Positions 6,358 to 11,190 of a DNA stretch of 11,190 nucleotides are shown here, piece after piece. This DNA comes from Gammaproteobacteria bacterium (lineage in GTDB: Bacteria > Pseudomonadota > Gammaproteobacteria > DSM-19610). The position numbers and the translations under genes are program-made. The notes below the pieces were generated by a model that saw nothing but the letters and a program-made list of their open reading frames with translations, was not told the DNA's origin and ran no database searches. The stretch's first letter is position 1, and each line of letters begins with the position of its first letter. The stretch spans positions 1-11,190 of the forward strand of contig DRQL01000062.1 in NCBI GenBank assembly GCA_011371465.1, written 5' to 3'.

Positions 6358-6930
6358 ATGAAAAAGAAAAGGCCCTTTATCGCATTTCTCGCTGGGTTCG
6401 TGCCGGTTTTATGCCTGGCCGGGACAACACAGCCAGGTAAGGCCGATGCAGTTACAGGCGTGGAGACCTGGGAAACCCGGGCTCATGGCGTATCCTTTTC
6501 CTTAACGCAGATATTACAGGATCAGGTGCGTGCATTTTTTGTGAGCCGAGGTTTTACGTTGGAACAAATAGAATCCTACGCGACATCCTGCGTGTTCATG
6601 GCGGTGTTGCGTAACGATGATGCCCCGGACCGTATTCACTTTATTCGCAGCGACTGGTCTATATCGAGTGGAGGAAAAACCCGTCCACTCGAAACCGTTT
6701 CCGCATGGATGCATCGGCTGGAGGCGCAGAATGCGAGCAAGTCCGCTTTAATTGCCTTTCGTTGGTCACAGTTTCCCGTTGAGCAGGAATATGAGCCAGG
6801 AGGAGACTGGAATCAGGGGATGGTGTCGGTTGGCCTGCCGGCCGGCAGTCAGTTCGGTATTATCGCTCGTTGGGATATAAACGGTGAGCCTTATGAAGCG
6901 GAGTTAAAGGAGGTGCGTTGTGCAAGGTAA
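6358..6930 (+). CDS. Secreted protein of unknown function, partner of a TlpA-like thioredoxin
   Basis: 190 residues, not recognised. The N-terminus MKKKRP followed by a hydrophobic core (FIAFLAGFVPVLCLA) is a clear Sec signal peptide, with likely cleavage after LCLA near residue 21. The residue before Cys19 is Leu, so no lipobox is formed. The mature part is soluble and has two cysteines, C78 (ATSCVF) and C188 near the C-terminus (EVRCAR), which could form a disulfide. No known domain is evident. The gene overlaps the following thioredoxin gene by 11 bp, whose ribosome binding site is embedded in its 3' end, so the two are co-translated. This suggests a periplasmic protein whose cysteines or metal site may be served by the thioredoxin. 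No Shine-Dalgarno site precedes the ATG; a TATACT box ends 7 bases upstream. Confidence 0.78.
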   Translation: MKKKRPFIAFLAGFVPVLCLAGTTQPGKADAVTGVETWETRAHGVSFSLTQILQDQVRAFFVSRGFTLEQIESYATSCVFMAVLRNDDAPDRIHFIRSDWSISSGGKTRPLETVSAWMHRLEAQNASKSALIAFRWSQFPVEQEYEPGGDWNQGMVSVGLPAGSQFGIIARWDINGEPYEAELKEVRCAR

Positions 6931-7477
6931 AGTTCTGTCTGGTGCGTGTGGGATAGGCCTGTTGGTTTTTCTGTGGGCAGTGGTCAGTAGCCAGGCAGCG
7001 GATTTACCTCCGTTAACCCATAATCTCACCGCTGTGAAGGGCTCCCCGCTTGCGCCGCTGTTACGCCTGAAAAATATGGACGATGAAATCGTCGACATTA
7101 AAGCCCTTCAGGGCAAGGTCATTGTGCTGAATTTCTGGGCCACATGGTGTCCGCCGTGTCGGCGTGAGATGAGCTCCCTGGAGAAATTACATCTTGCGAC
7201 CGCCGAAAAAGATGTGGTTGTTCTTGCGGTTAATATTGGCGAGGATGAGGAGACGGTTTTTTCATTCATGGGGGTCATCGATACTGCGCCGACGTTTCCG
7301 GTCTTGCTCGACCCGGACTCTCTCAGTCTTGAGCACTGGAAAGTACAGGGGTTACCAACCACCTATATAATTGATAAAAATGGAAAGATTGCTTACCGGG
7401 CTGTAGGTGGCCGGGAATTCGATCACCCTGACATAATCAGAAAAGTAGTCAGCCTTGCACAAAAATCGCTGAACTAA
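6920..7477 (+). CDS. TlpA/ResA-type periplasmic thiol-disulfide thioredoxin
   Basis: 185 residues. A hydrophobic N-terminus (about residues 5-24), ending in QAA, acts as a signal peptide or membrane anchor. The thioredoxin fold follows: LNFWATWCPPCRREM carries the redox pair C77-P-P-C80, and GLPTTYIID supplies the cis-proline P146. WCPPC with this overall shape is typical of TlpA/ResA/CcmG-like proteins, which keep periplasmic cysteines reduced during cytochrome c or Cu(A) oxidase assembly; the exact client is unknown. The start is GTG at 6920, chosen because a full AAGGAGGT at 6907-6914 stands 5 nt upstream. It overlaps the preceding secreted-protein gene by 11 bp and converges with the Cu-ATPase gene 22 bp away. 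Confidence 0.92.
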   Translation: MQGKVLSGACGIGLLVFLWAVVSSQAADLPPLTHNLTAVKGSPLAPLLRLKNMDDEIVDIKALQGKVIVLNFWATWCPPCRREMSSLEKLHLATAEKDVVVLAVNIGEDEETVFSFMGVIDTAPTFPVLLDPDSLSLEHWKVQGLPTTYIIDKNGKIAYRAVGGREFDHPDIIRKVVSLAQKSLN

Positions 7478-7499
7478 ATCGATGCAGTTTCTACTGGTG

Positions 7500-9872
7500 C
7501 TACGTTGGCGAGCGCGAGCGTAATAGTGGATGCCCGGTTCGGGGTATCTCGACAGGGGGACTTATCCAGTCAGCACTGCCGATCCGGCGGGAGGAATTCC
7601 ATACCACCAGGAGGCTGCTGGAGGCCATCGCCAGTGCGGCAAACAGCGGGTTGAGGAGGCCTGTCACTGCCAGAGGAATTGCGATTGCATTGTACAGTAA
7701 CGCCCACCCGATATTTTGCCGTACGCGGCGCCGGGTGACGTTTATCAACTCAAAGGCGTCGAAAATCCGTTCCAGGCGCTCGCCCGGGATGACCACATCC
7801 GCCGCATCTGCCGCCAGCGCCGTGGGTGCGCCAAATGCGATCCCAAGGTCGGCTTCAGCAAGGGCCGGGGCGTCATTGCTCCCGTCTCCGATCATGACCA
7901 CGGTTCCCTCGCGCTGCAACTGCCTGATGACTGCAGCCTTTGCCGCCGGAGGAACACCGGCATAGACCTCATCCACCCGTTCTTCATAACCGCAGGGGTG
8001 CTCGGCTCCGGTCAGCAGCACGATACGGTAGTTTTTCCGCAGCCGGTCAACCGCCTGTGCCCATCCAGGACGGTGCTGATCACGCGTGATGATTGCACCA
8101 TGAGCGCAGCCATCCCATCCGACATAGGAGACTACGCTGTCATCAGGCCTGGCGGCATCAGCCAGGTCGGTTAGCCGGCCGGGAATATCCCACCCCAGCA
8201 TGGCAAACAATGACTTGCTGCCAACTGCAACGCGTCGGTTGTCTACCGTGGCTATGGCACCCTTACCTGGATGAGTATCGAGATCGGTGGCTATTCGCTG
8301 CGAAGTCAGACGGGCAATAGCTTCAGCAATCGGGTGGGGTGAAAGGCACTCGACCGCTGCGGCGTATTCTGCGATTTCCGGTGGCCCGAGAACTTTAACT
8401 ACAGTCATTTCGCCCCTGGACAGGGTTCCGGTCTTGTCGATTGCGACGATATCGATGCGCGGGGATTTTAAAAAGGTATTGGCGCTGGTGATAAAGAGGC
8501 CGTGGCGTAGCGCTGTGCTGACCGCCACGGCTGTGGTCAGCGGAATGGCCAGTCCGAAAGTGCAGGGACAGGATACAATCAGGGTAGCCAGGCCGGCTGA
8601 CAGTGCGGCGGCCGGCTGACTGCCTCCGAGAAAAGCCCATCCGGTCACAAAAGCAGCGAGGATGAGTACCACGGGTACAAATATCCGCGCTATACGGTCC
8701 GCCAGGCCCTGCGCACCCGCGGCAGAACTCTGTACGTTCCAGAGAATCCGCGCGAGATTGTCGATCTGGCTTTCAACGGCAGGGCCCACCTCGATTTCAA
8801 GGCTTCCCTCGATGATCACTGTTCCGCCAAGTACTTTTCCTCCCGGTCCCCGGGTCACCGGGAATGGTTCTCCTGTCATGAGAGATTCATTGATAGCTGC
8901 CTGCCCGGTGATAACAGTGCCGTCTACCGGGATCGATTCCCCTTCCCGGATAACAATGCGGTCACCGGGCTCAATATCATCGACGCTTTCTGTCAGCAGT
9001 TCATTGTCTTTCCTGACGCGTGCCGTGGGGCTCCACGCATCGATGATCTGCGTCAGTTCCCGGATGGCGCGCGTCTTTTCTCCCTGTTCAAAGTAACGGC
9101 CGGTAGTTACCACTGCTACGATCACTGAGGCTACATCGAAATACAGGTCCAGTGACCCGGTAAGCAGCTGACCGACGCTGTACCCGTAGGCCGCCAGGAT
9201 AGCGATGGCCAGCAGGTTATCCATGTTCAGTACCCCGACGCGAAGCCCGATCCATGCCCCGCGAAGAATCGGTGCTCCGACATAGAAAACAAGAATGGTG
9301 GATAGTACGAACATGGCTCTGGGCGCAGCGTAGAAGGCGAGCCAGCCAACCGGGGCCAGTTCCTGCAACTCAACCAGACCGAGATTGGTCGGGTAGAAAA
9401 AAGCCAGGTACAGCATCATAACCAGCAGCGTAAGACCGACCCCGGTGAGAAGTCGCAGCAGAGACTGGCGGTTATCGTTGTCAGGCCTGTCGTCAGTGCG
9501 CAGTCGGGCGCGATACCCGGCCAGGCTCAGGGCCTGAGGCAGTTCGGTTTCGTCTATACGATCGGGATCGTAAACGATTTTTGCCGTGGAGGTTGCATAG
9601 CTTGATGCGACTGACAGAATACCCTTGACTCTTAGCGCTGTACGTTCGATGAGGATTTCGCACGACGAGCAATGCATGCCATCAATCATGAGAAATGCTT
9701 CGCTCCCTGTAGCGGGAGATGGTGCTGTGGGGACCGGTAACGGGGGTGCTGCAGCGATGGCAGCGTTACCAAAGCACCGGTACACCTCTCTGCACCCGGT
9801 GCAGCAAAATGCATGAGCATCACCCCGGATGGGTGGTGTCGGGGTTGGCAACCCGCAAAGTTTACAGTTCAT
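7500..9872 (-). CDS. Cu(I)-translocating P1B-type ATPase, CcoI/FixI-like
   Basis: 790 residues, a membrane pump exporting Cu(I) from the cytoplasm. Domains in order: a Cys-rich N-terminal module (C3-x2-C6, C23-C24-x2-C27) of the type found on FixI/CcoI ATPases; an HMA domain with GMHCSSC (C68, C71); four membrane helices; an actuator domain with TGE at 333-335; a pair of helices with CPC at 435-437; the phosphorylation site DKTGT (D479); the nucleotide-binding HP motif as SPHP (H513); the hinge GDGSND (D663, D667); and two last helices with YN and MxSSS residues typical of Cu(I) sites. The N-terminal module and the neighbouring ctaB suggest delivery of copper for oxidase assembly (CcoI/CtpA/CopA2 role) rather than detoxification, but no ccoNOP or ccoS genes are nearby. 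It lies 60 bp after ctaB; the start lacks a good Shine-Dalgarno site. Confidence 0.93.
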   Translation of the reverse strand: MNCKLCGLPTPTPPIRGDAHAFCCTGCREVYRCFGNAAIAAAPPLPVPTAPSPATGSEAFLMIDGMHCSSCEILIERTALRVKGILSVASSYATSTAKIVYDPDRIDETELPQALSLAGYRARLRTDDRPDNDNRQSLLRLLTGVGLTLLVMMLYLAFFYPTNLGLVELQELAPVGWLAFYAAPRAMFVLSTILVFYVGAPILRGAWIGLRVGVLNMDNLLAIAILAAYGYSVGQLLTGSLDLYFDVASVIVAVVTTGRYFEQGEKTRAIRELTQIIDAWSPTARVRKDNELLTESVDDIEPGDRIVIREGESIPVDGTVITGQAAINESLMTGEPFPVTRGPGGKVLGGTVIIEGSLEIEVGPAVESQIDNLARILWNVQSSAAGAQGLADRIARIFVPVVLILAAFVTGWAFLGGSQPAAALSAGLATLIVSCPCTFGLAIPLTTAVAVSTALRHGLFITSANTFLKSPRIDIVAIDKTGTLSRGEMTVVKVLGPPEIAEYAAAVECLSPHPIAEAIARLTSQRIATDLDTHPGKGAIATVDNRRVAVGSKSLFAMLGWDIPGRLTDLADAARPDDSVVSYVGWDGCAHGAIITRDQHRPGWAQAVDRLRKNYRIVLLTGAEHPCGYEERVDEVYAGVPPAAKAAVIRQLQREGTVVMIGDGSNDAPALAEADLGIAFGAPTALAADAADVVIPGERLERIFDAFELINVTRRRVRQNIGWALLYNAIAIPLAVTGLLNPLFAALAMASSSLLVVWNSSRRIGSADWISPPVEIPRTGHPLLRSRSPT

Positions 9873-9932
9873 CGAAACCCGGTTATCAGTGATGCGATTG
9901 TTCGCGTCCGGCCAGGAGCTGTTTCCCCGGCA

Positions 9933-10916
9933 TTAACTTCCGAGACAGACATCCAGTACAGTACCGACCAGCAGCAGACTCAATTGCAGGAAGGAAGCAA
10001 AAAAGCTGCCCATAGCCATTTTCGGAGAAGGGTCACGTATCATTTTTATATTGCGGTAAATAAAATAACCGCCACCTGATACAGCACCGATCAGGTAGAT
10101 CCAGCCAAGTCCGTAAAAGAATGGCATGACAGAAAGCGATACAAGAACCACTGTATTGGCAAGCACGGTTTTTGCCGCCGCCAGGTCGCCTGCAACGACC
10201 GGCAGCATGGGTATGCCGGCAGCGGCATATTCCTTGCGCTGTGCAATGGCGAGACTCCAGAAATGGGAGGGGGTCCAGAAGAACAGTACCAGCGCGAGCA
10301 ATATCGGTACCGGACCGAGGGCCGGATCAATTGCGGCTGCACCCGCGAGTACGGCAAAACCGCCGGAGGCACCACCTATAACAATATTCATCCAGGTGCG
10401 CCGTTTCAGCCATACCGTATAGACGATCGCATAAAAGAAGGCGCCGAGGAAAATATACAGTGCAGCGGCGCCATTCAGGAAATAAGCTGCGGCGGCTACG
10501 CTGACGGCCAACAGGCCCATGATTAACAGTAGCCAGGCAGGACTCTTGTGGAACACGCCCGTTACAAAAGGGCGGTTTCGCGTGCGCCGCATACGCGCAT
10601 CAAGATCGGTTTCGTAGTATTGATTGAAGGCACCCGCAGCGGCGGAGGCAACCAGAATCGCCAGTGCCAGAATCGAGGTTTCCCACAACGACAGCTTCGG
10701 ACCCGGGGTTGCCAGCATGGCAACTACCGCAGTCAGCATCATTACGAAGCCAATTCGCAGTTTGAACAGGTCGGATATTTGAGCGAACACGCTACGTGTG
10801 GATGCTACTGATCCGCCTGTATTCGCTACGCTGCGTGAAGCCGGCGGTTCAGCGGGGGCTGACCTGGACGGGCGAAATGGATAGAGTTTTCCGAACCCTA
10901 AAGTACGTGAATTCAT
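9933..10916 (-). CDS. ctaB: Heme O synthase (protoheme IX farnesyltransferase)
   Basis: Also called CyoE. This UbiA-family membrane enzyme adds a farnesyl group to heme B, giving heme O for heme-copper oxidases. 327 residues with several membrane helices. The first prenyl-binding motif is N98-x5-D104-x-D106 followed by RMRRTRNRP; the second region contains YTVWLKRRTWMNIVIGG and is followed by TPSHFWSLAIAQRKEY. The family's usual KPR before helix 1 reads K52-L-R54 here. The first 45 or so residues are a polar, Arg/Pro/Ser-rich extension, longer than usual. The ATG at 10916 was chosen because GGGAGG (10926-10931) lies 9 nt upstream; an in-frame ATG at 11015 would add 33 poorly conserved residues. 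It is first in an operon with the copper ATPase. Confidence 0.94.
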   Translation of the reverse strand: MNSRTLGFGKLYPFRPSRSAPAEPPASRSVANTGGSVASTRSVFAQISDLFKLRIGFVMMLTAVVAMLATPGPKLSLWETSILALAILVASAAAGAFNQYYETDLDARMRRTRNRPFVTGVFHKSPAWLLLIMGLLAVSVAAAAYFLNGAAALYIFLGAFFYAIVYTVWLKRRTWMNIVIGGASGGFAVLAGAAAIDPALGPVPILLALVLFFWTPSHFWSLAIAQRKEYAAAGIPMLPVVAGDLAAAKTVLANTVVLVSLSVMPFFYGLGWIYLIGAVSGGGYFIYRNIKMIRDPSPKMAMGSFFASFLQLSLLLVGTVLDVCLGS

Positions 10917-11015
10917 GTTGCGTTGCCTCCCGATCCAGGTGCCTGGGTATCTGCTCTTATTACCGTTAGCAGTCATCACTGCGTGCGAATGCAACGGGCA
11001 TTCGTTTTTACCCAT

Positions 11016-11190
11016 AAGCTGCTAGCATAATACATACCAACCATGGACCTGGAGGAGGCGTACTGCGCCTGACTGTTTGTTCGGTATCCTTGTCACTGGT
11101 TGCTAAACCCGTGCTGACACAATGTCCGCCCGCGAATTCATGCCGGACATCTTCTATTTAGCCTATGAAAAACCGGGTTTTTGTCTGTCA
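11016..11190. other. Right-end intergenic DNA, possible start of a further gene
   Basis: Upstream region of ctaB with no clear promoter. It includes a perfect 7-bp inverted repeat, ATGTCCG (11122-11128) / CGGACAT (11144-11150), with a 15-nt loop. An ATG at 11165 opens a frame MKNRVFVC to the window edge, but no ribosome binding site precedes it and too little is visible to call a gene. AAAAAC-CGG-GTTTTT near 11169-11183 is a weak A+T-rich palindrome. Confidence 0.4.

Noticed and set aside
11165..11190. Possible gene start MKNRVFVC at the right edge
   Set aside because: Only eight full codons are visible and no ribosome binding site precedes the ATG, so it is mentioned but not called as a gene.

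Overview
The window looks like chromosomal DNA of a GC-rich proteobacterium, most likely a gammaproteobacterium. The reasons are a bacterial GluRS overlapping a true GlnRS (GlnRS is typical of beta/gammaproteobacteria), encoded CCA ends on both tRNAs, sigma70-like promoters, AGGAGG-type ribosome binding sites, and a heme O synthase next to a P1B copper ATPase. Genus and species cannot be read from it.

Layout. (1) Positions 1-3734 are housekeeping translation genes: the tail of an unidentified gene (1-75), gltX (162-1586) and glnS (1583-3274) overlapping by 4 bp, tRNA-Ala(GGC) with a good promoter, a 64-residue two-helix membrane protein, and tRNA-Glu(UUC). The gene charging tRNA-Glu therefore lies close to a tRNA-Glu gene. 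(2) Positions 3717-4531 are a small segment bounded by a perfect 19-bp direct repeat of the tRNA-Glu 3' end, the signature of integration into a tRNA gene. Its only genes are a minus-strand DUF4258 toxin / YgiT-type zinc-finger antitoxin pair; no integrase is present. The toxin carries an in-frame TAA: past it the frame continues with a family-like C-terminus and ends in an ATGA overlap with the antitoxin start, so the toxin appears truncated by a nonsense mutation. (3) Positions 4531-6357 are more A+T-rich and sparsely coding: a glutathione S-transferase family protein (+), a one-cluster ferredoxin of the YjdI type (-), and about 600 bp without a convincing gene but with several inverted repeats. 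(4) Positions 6358-11190 hold two converging gene pairs that fit respiratory oxidase maturation: a secreted protein of unknown function with two cysteines followed by a TlpA/ResA-type thioredoxin (+), and ctaB (heme O synthase) followed by a CcoI/FixI-like Cu(I) ATPase (-). No oxidase structural gene lies inside the window.

The most interesting observations are the att-flanked toxin-antitoxin remnant with its broken toxin, the unknown secreted partner of the thioredoxin, and the apparently leaderless start of that secreted protein. Nothing seen here amounts to a wholly new system. Family assignments are from motif recognition by eye, without database searches.
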